From positions 310,001 through 374,000 of the forward strand of contig NZ_LQPC01000026.1 of the NCBI RefSeq assembly GCF_002101705.1: a stretch of DNA of 64,000 nt. Reading direction: 5' to 3'. The stretch comes from Mycolicibacterium iranicum (GTDB lineage: Bacteria; Actinomycetota; Actinomycetes; Mycobacteriales; Mycobacteriaceae). Shown in pieces: positions 17,730 through 24,832 of the stretch. The notes below the pieces were generated by a model. That model did not search any database and was not told the DNA's origin. It was given only the letters and a program-made list of their open reading frames with translations. The position numbers and the translations under genes were made by a program. Each line of letters begins with the position of its first letter. The stretch's first letter is position 1.

Positions 17730-18164
17730 CTAGATGACGATCCAGCCGAAGCCGACACTCGCGTACAGCACTCCCGCGCCGATCGCCGCCGCCAGTGGGC
17801 TCGACATCAGCGCCAACGACATCGCCGCGATGTTCGGCCGCTCCTGGACCATCGCGGTCAGCAGACTTCCGACGATGCACGCCACAACGAAGACCAGGAC
17901 CGCGAAGATCGGCATCGCCTTGTCGAGTGACTGGAACCACCAGTAGTAGAGGCCCGCCCCTGCTGCGGCACCCGCCAGCCACAGGCCGACGACCACGAGC
18001 AGGAACCGCCCGCGGCCCACGAACTGCGGGATGCCAGGGACGACGATCGGCTGCGCGGGCGGATGCGGTGGCAGCTCGCTGGCATAGGCCGGGTCGTCGA
18101 CCATCGTCTGCACGGGGATGCTCCCGGTGAATTCCGGTGTGAACGACTGGGTTTGCTCAGACAC
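17730..18164 (-). CDS. Membrane protein with proline-rich N-terminus (possibly Rv0461-like)
   Basis: A 144-residue protein with a soluble Pro-rich stretch (PPHPPAQPIVVPGIP) followed by four hydrophobic segments from about residue 54 on. GTG at 18164 overlaps the stop of the upstream membrane gene by 8 bp, so the two genes are coupled. The position near lpdC and Rv0459 resembles M. tuberculosis Rv0461, a membrane protein, but the identity is only suggested by place and topology. No function is known. Confidence 0.72.
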   Translation of the reverse strand: MSEQTQSFTPEFTGSIPVQTMVDDPAYASELPPHPPAQPIVVPGIPQFVGRGRFLLVVVGLWLAGAAAGAGLYYWWFQSLDKAMPIFAVLVFVVACIVGSLLTAMVQERPNIAAMSLALMSSPLAAAIGAGVLYASVGFGWIVI

Positions 18165-18486
18165 CGGAAGCCACCTGGATCGCGGTGAGCGCACCGAACC
18201 AGCCCGGCCCGATCGCGAGAATCATGGCGCCGACGGCGGTCACCCACCGCTTGCCCGAGAACAGGATCATCAGCATGCCGATCACGCTAGGAACACCGAT
18301 GACAGCGCCGATCACGACGTCGGGTCTTACCGTCGCAGTGATTTCGACGGCGGCGATGAGCGCGGCCATCATCCCCAAAGCGACTCCGATGATCATCACT
18401 CCGGCGAGGACCGATGCTCGTGGCAACGGGATCACGTCACTGACGATAACGCCGCTGGCGGCCGTATTCCTCACGGCGCGCCGCAT
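18157..18486 (-). CDS. Small hydrophobic membrane protein (possibly Rv0460-like)
   Basis: A 109-residue protein with three predicted membrane helices rich in Ile, Val and Met (around VLAGVMIIGVALGMMAALIA, VVIGAVIGVPSVIGMLMIL and WVTAVGAMILAIGPGWFGAL). ATG at 18486 lacks a strong ribosome-binding site, and GTG at 18471 is another option. It overlaps the next gene on the same strand by 8 bp. No recognisable domain. Confidence 0.65.
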   Translation of the reverse strand: MRRAVRNTAASGVIVSDVIPLPRASVLAGVMIIGVALGMMAALIAAVEITATVRPDVVIGAVIGVPSVIGMLMILFSGKRWVTAVGAMILAIGPGWFGALTAIQVASGV

Positions 18487-18626
18487 TTTCGTGCGTACGA
18501 CATAACAGCACGATCACGACGAGCGTCTGCGAAATCGCCAATCAGCCGGTCAGCAGGGCGATCCTGCTCATGGGTGCAGCCGTTTTCGTGATCGTGTTGT
18601 GTCTCGCCGATTCTCGCGCCACGTGT

Positions 18627-19082
18627 CTAGCGTTTACCCAGGGCGCGATCAGCCGCCTGGATGACTCTAATCATCCCCAGTTTGATCAACGGGGCATAGA
18701 TCCTCGTGAGGAGATCGCCGACAACGGGCACGGTCAGCCGGAAGGCTGTGGTCCACACGACATCGGTTCCCCCCGGGACCTCGTGAAAGGCGATCGATCC
18801 GCCGTCGTGTTCGATCTTCGGAATCGAAGACAGTGCTTGGTAGCCCATATAGCGCGGGCGGTCGAATTCGGTGATGATCTCAGAGACCTTCGAACCGAGG
18901 CTGGCAAAGTCGCGGATCGAACCGACACCATTGGGCTCGGCACCGTCTGCGGAACGAACCCGCGAGTAGAGCATGCCGGTGATGGTGGCCCAATTTGTTC
19001 CATCGGCTATCCAGTCGAAAACGTCGTCGACAGGCGCGCCGACAAAGCGTCGCGTGCTCACCCTCCGCATTCGAGTAAGCAT
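18627..19082 (-). CDS. SRPBCC-family protein
   Basis: A small START/polyketide-cyclase-fold protein of about 151 residues that would bind a hydrophobic ligand in a central cavity. The pattern begins STRRFVGAPVDDVFDWIADGTNWATITG and continues through a central VSEIITEFDRPRYMGYQAL to an amphipathic C-terminal helix. The first ATG (19082) is taken, with another at 19070 and GTG at 19061 as alternatives; the frame further upstream is an intergenic hairpin repeat, so longer forms are rejected. No partner is evident. Confidence 0.78.
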   Translation of the reverse strand: MLTRMRRVSTRRFVGAPVDDVFDWIADGTNWATITGMLYSRVRSADGAEPNGVGSIRDFASLGSKVSEIITEFDRPRYMGYQALSSIPKIEHDGGSIAFHEVPGGTDVVWTTAFRLTVPVVGDLLTRIYAPLIKLGMIRVIQAADRALGKR

Positions 19083-19091
19083 CGCGCCGCC

Positions 19092-19155
19092 GCGTCGAGA
19101 GTGCAGGCAGATCGCCAAAATACGCCTACACGCGATCTGTGCGCCCTCTCGGCGC
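19092..19155. repeat. Intergenic hairpin with CGAGAGTGC foot, second copy
   Basis: An imperfect dyad lies between the DUF779 gene and the SRPBCC gene. CGAGAGTGC near 19096-19104 faces GCGCCCTCTCGG near 19141-19152, and an inner stem CAGATCGC (19108-19115) pairs perfectly with GCGATCTG (19132-19139). It shares the outer foot with the element at 3490 but has a different inner sequence. It sits between genes transcribed in the same direction. Confidence 0.6.
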
Positions 19156-19160
19156 ACCGG

Positions 19161-19637
19161 CTACCGCTGAGGAATTGCGCAGGCGTCGACGGCATCGGCG
19201 ACGACGTGCGTGCCGTTGGCCTGTGGTCGTTCCCCGCGCTCGTAATCCGCCCCCGTCACCGGCGGCGCAGCGTCCAGCGCACGGTTCTCTTCGTCGGTGA
19301 ACGCCCGGCCGCGCGAGAGGAATCGCTTGCCCTCCGGCGATTCCAGGCTGAAGCCGCCACCGCGGCCCGGCACCACGTCGATCACCAGTTGGGTGTGCTT
19401 CCAGGTGTCGAACTGTGGACCGGAGATAAACACCGGCACGCCGTCACCGACGTCGAGCACGGCGAGCAGTACGTCCCGGTCCCCGACGATGAAATCGCCG
19501 TCGGGGTAACACATCGGGGACGACCCGTCGCAGCAGCCGCCGGACTGATGGAACATCAACTTTCCGTGCCGCTCCTGCAGTGTGCGTATCAGCTCGGCGG
19601 CGTCCTCGGTCACCAGTGCCCGATTGGGTGCATGCAT
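19161..19637 (-). CDS. DUF779 family protein (Rv0459-like)
   Basis: A 158-residue protein whose DUF779 family accompanies aldehyde dehydrogenases in actinobacteria. It has a conserved cysteine cluster, HQSGGCCDGSSPMCYP, at about residues 49-64, suggestive of metal or redox binding, and WKHTQLVIDVVPGRGGGFSLE later. ATG at 19637 is preferred because AAGGGAGA lies nine bases upstream; an ATG at 19646 abuts that site. It begins one base after the stop of the GAF regulator, so the two are translationally coupled. The usual aldehyde dehydrogenase (Rv0458) is missing next to it. Confidence 0.87.
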   Translation of the reverse strand: MHAPNRALVTEDAAELIRTLQERHGKLMFHQSGGCCDGSSPMCYPDGDFIVGDRDVLLAVLDVGDGVPVFISGPQFDTWKHTQLVIDVVPGRGGGFSLESPEGKRFLSRGRAFTDEENRALDAAPPVTGADYERGERPQANGTHVVADAVDACAIPQR

Positions 19638-19638
19638 G

Positions 19639-20922
19639 TCAGCCATTCTCCCTTGCTGCGCGAATCGCGGGTGCCGTCGACGGTGGCAGCAGCAGCCGCC
19701 GGTCGGCCGGATAGCAGACGGACAGCTCCACAGCGCCGGAGAACCGGTAGGGCTGCGCGGCAAGCAGTCCGGTGAACTGCTTGCGTAGCCGTGACATCTC
19801 CGCGCGCACCGTCACCACCCTGGATCGGTCGCCATAGAGGTCCTCGGCCAGCTGCGGCGCCGACCGCCCCTGTGGCGAAAGGGCAAGGGCGCAGAGGATT
19901 TCCGCGTGCCGCAGGGACAGGTCGTGGCGCCAGCTGCCGAAGTCCCCCGCCATCACCAGTGACGGCCGGTCTGGGTCGCGAAGATCCAAAGTCACCTGTG
20001 ACGCTGCGCGGTGGCCGCAATCCTCGTCCGGCGCCAGCCGCACCAGCCATCCCCCGGGCAGCGGCTCGACGGCGCACATGCCCAGCGTCGCCAGCCACAT
20101 TCGGCCTGGACCCATCTGCTCGGGCAACAGGATCCGGTTGTGCAGCGGCATGGCATCGACCGCAGCCACCCAGCCCTCGGTGTCGACGGCCAGTGCCGGG
20201 CTGCCCATCCGCGCCAGGATCGGTGCGGCCAGGGCGCGCAGCCGGTTCAACGTGCGGTCGTGTTCCTGGCGCAGATGGGACTCGGCCAGGCGGGCGACGG
20301 CGTCGACGAGGGCGATGGTGGTGGGGTGCACGGTGGCAGCCGGACCCGAGACGTCGACGACGCCGATCACCTGACCGGTGCGCGGATCCCGGATCGGTGC
20401 GCCGGCACAGGTCCACGGGTGGTGGCTGCGCAGGAAATGCTCGGCGGAGAACACCTGCACTGCCCGCTGGGACACCAGCGCCGTGCCGATGGCGTTGGTG
20501 CCGACGGACCCTTCCCCCCAGTTGGCGCCTTCGACGAAGCCGAGCCGGTCGGCGTTGCTCAACACCGCAGGCGACCCGGAGCGCCACAGCACCCGGCCCG
20601 AGGCGTCGGCCACGACGAGGATGTTCTCCCCCTCGGCGACCAGTGATTCCAGGCCGTGCGAGATCTCGTCGAGCACTTCCATCAGCCCCGACGAGCGCCG
20701 CAGCATCTCCAAAGCACCCGCCTCGACGACAGGCACGACCTCGTCGGGATTCACCCCGTTGGCCATCATCCGGCGCCACGAGTCGCCGATGACCTCCCGC
20801 GGCCGGGCAGGCGCACGGTGGCCTGCCATCGTCGCGTCGTAGACAGCCGACATCAGCCGCGCGTAGCTGCGCGGATCCTCCCCGACGGCGACGGCGGGTT
20901 CAGGCACCGGTGAAACCTGCAT
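19639..20922 (-). CDS. GAF-domain transcriptional regulator (AcoR-like sensor, no sigma54 module)
   Basis: A 427-residue regulator. The N-terminal segment SWRRMMANGVNPDEVVP and the GAF domain with WGEGSVGTNAIGTAL and SHHPWTCAGAPIRDP follow the pattern of AcoR-type activators of acetoin genes. There is no AAA+ sigma54-interaction domain, as expected in mycobacteria; instead a winged-helix-like C-terminus, LRHAEILCALALSPQGRSAP, continues to SRLRKQF near residue 390. It lies upstream of DUF779 and just downstream of the acetoin-reductase-like SDR on the same strand. A role in sensing a small oxidised carbon compound is inferred. Confidence 0.85.
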   Translation of the reverse strand: MQVSPVPEPAVAVGEDPRSYARLMSAVYDATMAGHRAPARPREVIGDSWRRMMANGVNPDEVVPVVEAGALEMLRRSSGLMEVLDEISHGLESLVAEGENILVVADASGRVLWRSGSPAVLSNADRLGFVEGANWGEGSVGTNAIGTALVSQRAVQVFSAEHFLRSHHPWTCAGAPIRDPRTGQVIGVVDVSGPAATVHPTTIALVDAVARLAESHLRQEHDRTLNRLRALAAPILARMGSPALAVDTEGWVAAVDAMPLHNRILLPEQMGPGRMWLATLGMCAVEPLPGGWLVRLAPDEDCGHRAASQVTLDLRDPDRPSLVMAGDFGSWRHDLSLRHAEILCALALSPQGRSAPQLAEDLYGDRSRVVTVRAEMSRLRKQFTGLLAAQPYRFSGAVELSVCYPADRRLLLPPSTAPAIRAARENG

Positions 20923-20945
20923 CGATACCCAGTGTGCTCCCCATC

Positions 20946-21740
20946 TCAGCGGTAGACCAGGCCGCCGTCGATCAGACCGGACTGCCCGGTCATGTAGTCG
21001 GCGTCGGGGCCGGCCAGGTAGGAGACGAAGCCGGCCACGTCGTCGGGCGTCTCCGCGCGACCGAGCGCGATGCCGCCGACGAACTTGTCGTAAGTTTCAC
21101 CTTCGGCGGCGCCGGTCAGCTCGGCGAACCGCTTGTCGATCTCCACCCACATGTCGGTGCCGACCACGCCGGGGCAGTACGCGTTGACGGTGATGCCGTC
21201 GACGGCGTGCTCCTTGGCGGCGGCCTGCGTCAGAGCCCGGACGGCGAACTTGGACGCGCTGTAGGGACCAAGCATCGCGAACCCGTCGTGACCGGCGATC
21301 GACGAGGCATTGATGACTCTGCTGATCTTTCCTTGCTCTTTGTTGTTCAACTGCTTGAACTTCGCGACAGCGGCCTGGATCCCCCACAGCACACCGTTGA
21401 TGTTGATCGCCCACAGCTTCTCGACCTGCGCGGGCGTCACGTCCTCGATCGGCCCCACCAGCGCGATACCGGCGTTGTTGACCATGATGTCGAAACCGCC
21501 CAAGGCGGACGCGGCGTGCTCCACGGCGGCGAACACCTGGTCGCGGTCGCTGACATCAGCGACGAATGTGGTTGACTTCGAACCGATCTCGGCGATCGCC
21601 GCCGCGACGTCGTCGAGGCCGTCCGGCCGGACGTCGACGAGGGCGACGTCCGCGCCGTCCCGCGCGAGTCGAAGCGCGATGCCCCTGCCGATCCCTTTTG
21701 CCGCACCGGTCACCAGTGCGACCTTGCCCTGCAGTGTCAT
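20946..21740 (-). CDS. Acetoin reductase/(S)-2,3-butanediol dehydrogenase-like SDR
   Basis: A classical short-chain dehydrogenase of 264 residues. It has TGAAKGIGRGIA as cofactor motif, NNAG, the catalytic Ser in INASSIAG and YSASK with the active Tyr and Lys. The sequence VNAYCPGVVGTDMWVEID and the C-terminal DYMTGQSGLIDGG are characteristic of the acetoin reductase (BudC-like) subgroup. ATG overlaps the stop of the Zn dehydrogenase by 4 bp, so the two are co-translated. It would interconvert acetoin and 2,3-butanediol or diacetyl and acetoin; the substrate range is not proven. Confidence 0.85.
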   Translation of the reverse strand: MTLQGKVALVTGAAKGIGRGIALRLARDGADVALVDVRPDGLDDVAAAIAEIGSKSTTFVADVSDRDQVFAAVEHAASALGGFDIMVNNAGIALVGPIEDVTPAQVEKLWAININGVLWGIQAAVAKFKQLNNKEQGKISRVINASSIAGHDGFAMLGPYSASKFAVRALTQAAAKEHAVDGITVNAYCPGVVGTDMWVEIDKRFAELTGAAEGETYDKFVGGIALGRAETPDDVAGFVSYLAGPDADYMTGQSGLIDGGLVYR

Positions 21741-22792
21741 GCGCCTTCTCCGTTCGGGTCGACGAGGACTTTCATCTTCTTACCGGCGTGCAGCGCCTCG
21801 AACCCTCCGTCGACCACATCGTCGAGCGGGATATGGGTCACCCACCCGGTGGTGTCGTACTTGCCGTCGGCCATCAGCGCGATCACGGCCTCGAAGTCGG
21901 CGCCGGTGTAGCAGAGGGAGCCCTGAATCCTGGACTCGTTCATCACGAGGTTGAGAAGCGGTGTTTCCAAGGGTTTTTCGTAGATGGCGACACTGATCAT
22001 CGGTTTGCGCGAGCCGACGCACGCCAATGCGTCAGCGACGGCGGGGGCCACGCCGGCCGCGTCGAACACCGCGTCGGCGCCCTCGCCGTCGGTGTGGTCG
22101 GCAACGAACGCGGGCACGTCGACACCGGCCGGGTCCAGAGTCTGGGCTCCGAGCGCTTCGATGGCGGCGCGCCGCGTCGGTGACGGCTCGACGACGAAGA
22201 CATCGTTGAGTCCCTTGCCGCGCAAGGCAAACCACAGGCCAATGCCGATCGGACCCGCGCCGAACACCATCGCGGTGTCACCGGGCGTCACGTCCCCGAG
22301 GGTGGCGGCGTGGTAGGCGACCGACATCGGTTCGACGAGAGCACCGAGTTCCAGTGAGACGGTGTCGGGCAGCTTGTGCAGCATGCTCGTCGGAACCACG
22401 GTGTACTCGGCCATCCCGCCGTCGGACATCAGCCCGTGGAAGCCGATCTGCTGGCAGACGTTGTAGTTGCCCGCGCGGCACGGCACGCAGTGGTCGCACT
22501 TGTAGATGGGTTCGACGGCGACGCGGTCCCCCTCGCTCCATCCCGTGACGCCGGCGCCGACGGCAGTGATCGTGCCGGAGAACTCGTGGCCCATCGTCAG
22601 CGGCAGCTGAGCACCGGTCAACGGATGTGGTGAGGTCGGCACGAAGATGGGGCCGGCGTAAAACTCGTGCAGGTCCGTCCCGCAGATGCCGTTGAAGCCG
22701 ACCTTGAGCTTCACGGTCCCGGGACGCGGCTCCGGTTCGGCGACGTCGTCGACCTCGAGCTTGTTCGGTCCGTAGTACACAGCTGCTCTCAT
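21737..22792 (-). CDS. 2,3-butanediol dehydrogenase-like zinc alcohol dehydrogenase
   Basis: A zinc-dependent medium-chain dehydrogenase of 351 residues. The catalytic zinc ligands are in GICGTDLHEF and GHEF, the structural zinc cysteines in KCDHCVPCRAGNYNVC, and the Rossmann motif is GAGPIG. The insert YAGPIFVPTSPHPLTG after the first Cys is typical of the butanediol dehydrogenase (BdhA) subgroup. ATG at 22792 has AGGA nine bases upstream; a longer frame to 22861 runs through the operator and is rejected. It is first in the operon with the SDR and divergent from the flavin monooxygenase. Confidence 0.87.
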   Translation of the reverse strand: MRAAVYYGPNKLEVDDVAEPEPRPGTVKLKVGFNGICGTDLHEFYAGPIFVPTSPHPLTGAQLPLTMGHEFSGTITAVGAGVTGWSEGDRVAVEPIYKCDHCVPCRAGNYNVCQQIGFHGLMSDGGMAEYTVVPTSMLHKLPDTVSLELGALVEPMSVAYHAATLGDVTPGDTAMVFGAGPIGIGLWFALRGKGLNDVFVVEPSPTRRAAIEALGAQTLDPAGVDVPAFVADHTDGEGADAVFDAAGVAPAVADALACVGSRKPMISVAIYEKPLETPLLNLVMNESRIQGSLCYTGADFEAVIALMADGKYDTTGWVTHIPLDDVVDGGFEALHAGKKMKVLVDPNGEGA

Positions 22793-22827
22793 GGCGACAT
22801 TCCTATGTGATCGCCGACACACCGCGA

Positions 22828-22876
22828 AAGAGTTGCAGGGGGTTGCAGCGTGCTCGTGCAACGGTTCGCAACTCTT
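22828..22876. promoter_or_regulatory. Four-half-site dyad operator between bdh and the monooxygenase gene
   Basis: Two nested inverted repeats share one centre at 22852: outer arms AAGAGTTGC (22828-22836) and GCAACTCTT (22868-22876), inner arms GTTGCA (22842-22847) and TGCAAC (22857-22862). On each side the GTTGC word recurs with a 10-bp step, one helical turn. This lies in the 119-bp gap between divergent genes and is a strong candidate operator for the nearby GAF regulator, though the regulator is inferred only from proximity. Confidence 0.75.
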
Positions 22877-22911
22877 GCCAGACCCTGATCTTGAGGTGTG
22901 GTCTGGCTCAC

Positions 22912-24732
22912 ATGACTTCCACTCTCGACCCGCAGACCACCACCGATCTCACGCCGCAGCAACGCGTCGATGCCTGGCTCGCCGACTTCGAGGCGGCACT
23001 GGCCGTCCGCGACGTCGAGCGCGTCGTCGCAATGTTCGCCGTCGACAGCTTCTGGCGCGATCTGGTGTCGTTCACCTGGAACATCAAGACCCTCGAAGGC
23101 CGTGACCAGATCGCCGACATGCTCGGTGCGCGGCTGGCCGAGACCCACCCGTCGGGCTTCCGGACGCGGGAGGCGCCGACCCGGGACGGGGACGTCACGT
23201 CGGCGTTCATCGAATTCGAGACCGGCGCCGGACGTGGGGTGGGACACCTCCGGCTGAAGGGGGATCAAGCCTGGACGCTGCTGACCGCGCTGCAGGAACT
23301 CAAGGGCCACGAGGAGCGCAAAGGCTCCACTCGCGTGCTCGGCGCTGTGCACGGCGACGACCCCGACCCGCGGTCGTGGGCCGAGAAAAAGGCCGCCGAA
23401 GACGCCGAACTGGGCCGCACGGTTGAGCCCTACGTGCTGGTGATCGGCGGCGGACAGGGCGGCATCGCGCTCGGCGCGCGGCTGCGCCAACTCGGTGTTC
23501 CCGCGATCGTGGTCGACAAGCACGAGCGCCCCGGCGACCAGTGGCGCAAGCGGTACAAGTCGCTGTGCCTGCACGACCCGGTCTGGTACGACCACCTGCC
23601 GTATCTGCCGTTCCCGCAGAACTGGCCGGTGTTCGCACCCAAGGACAAGATCGGCGACTGGCTGGAGTTCTACACCCGCGTGATGGAGGTGCCGTACTGG
23701 TCGAAGACCACGTGCCTGTCCGCGACCTTCGATGAGACCGCCAACCAGTGGACCGTAGAGGTCGACCGCGACGGCGAACGGCTGACGCTGCACCCGACGC
23801 AGTTGGTGCTCGCAACCGGCATGTCGGGCAAGCCGAACGTCCCGACGCTCCCCGGCCAGGACGTCTTCCGCGGGGATCAGCACCACTCGAGCGCGCACCC
23901 GGGCCCCGACAGGTACGTCGGCAAGAGGGCCGTCGTGATCGGTTCCAACAACTCGGCGCACGACATCTGCAAGGCGCTCTATGAAAACGACGTCGACGTG
24001 ACGATGGTCCAGCGCTCCTCGACGCACATCGTCAAATCCGACACCCTGATGGACATCGGCCTCGGCGACCTCTACTCCGAGCGCGCTCTGGCGGCGGGCA
24101 TGACCACCGAGAAGGCCGATCTGACGTTCGCGTCGCTGCCGTACCGGATCATGCACGAGTTCCAGATCCCGCTGTATGACCAGATGCGGGAACGCGACAA
24201 GGAGTTCTACGACCGGCTGGAAGCCGCCGGCTTCGAATTGGATTGGGGTGCAGACGGTTCGGGGCTGTTCATGAAGTATCTGCGGCGTGGCTCGGGCTAC
24301 TACATCGACGTCGGCGCGTGTGACATGGTCGCCGACGGCCGGATCAAGCTGGCACACGGGCAAGTCGACCGACTGACCGAGAGCTCGGTCGTCCTTTCCG
24401 ATGGCACCGAGCTACGCGCCGACGTCGTGGTCTATGCGACCGGCTACGGCTCGATGAACGGTTGGGCCGCGGATCTGATCGGCCAGGACGTCGCCGACCG
24501 CGTCGGCAAGGTCTGGGGCCTGGGCAGCGACACGCCCAAAGATCCCGGCCCGTGGGAGGGCGAGCAGCGCAACATGTGGAAGCCCACCCAGCAGCCCAAC
24601 CTGTGGTTCCACGGAGGCAACCTGCACCAGTCCCGGCACTACTCGCTGTATCTGGCCTTACAGCTCAAGGCGCGTTTCGAGGGCATGGCCACCCCGGTGT
24701 ACGGGCTGCAGGAGGTCCACCACCTGAGCTGA
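22912..24732 (+). CDS. Flavin-containing monooxygenase with N-terminal SnoaL/NTF2-like domain
   Basis: A 606-residue two-domain protein. Residues about 15-125 look like an NTF2/SnoaL-type cone domain (RVDAWLADFEAALAVRDVER, FWRDLVSFTWNIKTLEG). From about 173 a class B flavoprotein monooxygenase follows, with the FAD motif VIGGGQGGIALGARL, the NADPH motif VIGSNNSAHDIC, an FRGDQHHSSAH fingerprint resembling FMO/Baeyer-Villiger motifs and the late VVYATGYGSM. ATG at 22912 is preferred over a frame through the operator. It is divergent from the butanediol genes and shares their operator; oxygenation of a ketone or aldehyde from that pathway is possible but unproven. Confidence 0.87.
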   Translation: MTSTLDPQTTTDLTPQQRVDAWLADFEAALAVRDVERVVAMFAVDSFWRDLVSFTWNIKTLEGRDQIADMLGARLAETHPSGFRTREAPTRDGDVTSAFIEFETGAGRGVGHLRLKGDQAWTLLTALQELKGHEERKGSTRVLGAVHGDDPDPRSWAEKKAAEDAELGRTVEPYVLVIGGGQGGIALGARLRQLGVPAIVVDKHERPGDQWRKRYKSLCLHDPVWYDHLPYLPFPQNWPVFAPKDKIGDWLEFYTRVMEVPYWSKTTCLSATFDETANQWTVEVDRDGERLTLHPTQLVLATGMSGKPNVPTLPGQDVFRGDQHHSSAHPGPDRYVGKRAVVIGSNNSAHDICKALYENDVDVTMVQRSSTHIVKSDTLMDIGLGDLYSERALAAGMTTEKADLTFASLPYRIMHEFQIPLYDQMRERDKEFYDRLEAAGFELDWGADGSGLFMKYLRRGSGYYIDVGACDMVADGRIKLAHGQVDRLTESSVVLSDGTELRADVVVYATGYGSMNGWAADLIGQDVADRVGKVWGLGSDTPKDPGPWEGEQRNMWKPTQQPNLWFHGGNLHQSRHYSLYLALQLKARFEGMATPVYGLQEVHHLS

Positions 24733-24750
24733 GGCGGGACGGGGCAACCG

Positions 24751-24810
24751 CCGAGAGTGCAGCCAGGGTCGTGATCCCGTTCGTCGGCACAGCCCTGGCT
24801 GCACGCTGGG
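24751..24810. repeat. Intergenic hairpin next to the insertion sequence
   Basis: GTGCAGCCAGGG (24757-24768) and CCCTGGCTGCAC (24793-24804) form a perfect 12-bp stem, extended with mismatches into a CCGAGAGTGC foot (from 24751). It belongs to the same CGAGAGTGC-footed group as the element at 3490. The IS begins only a few bases past its right arm, as expected for insertion near palindromes. Confidence 0.7.
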
Positions 24811-24813
24811 CGA

Positions 24814-24832
24814 CTAGGAGTCTGCTGAATTA
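24814..24832 (+). repeat. Left terminal inverted repeat of the IS with CTAG flank
   Basis: CTAG followed by GAGTCTGCTGAATTA. It is the exact reverse complement of the right end at 26569-26587. It starts ten bases after the hairpin arm ending at 24804. Confidence 0.9.

Noticed and set aside
18487..18626. Possible small gene between the membrane genes and the SRPBCC gene
   Set aside because: No frame of useful length with a ribosome-binding site is present in these 140 bp.
20946..20946. Possibility that the aldehyde dehydrogenase at 38141-39670 is the missing Rv0458 partner of DUF779
   Set aside because: Its sequence differs from Rv0458 (no matching N-terminus and a different C-terminus), and it lies 18 kb away in another context.
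22789..24363. Open frame of 524 codons antisense to the flavin monooxygenase
   Set aside because: It is a shadow of the real gene, with His, Arg and Val-rich composition and no motif.
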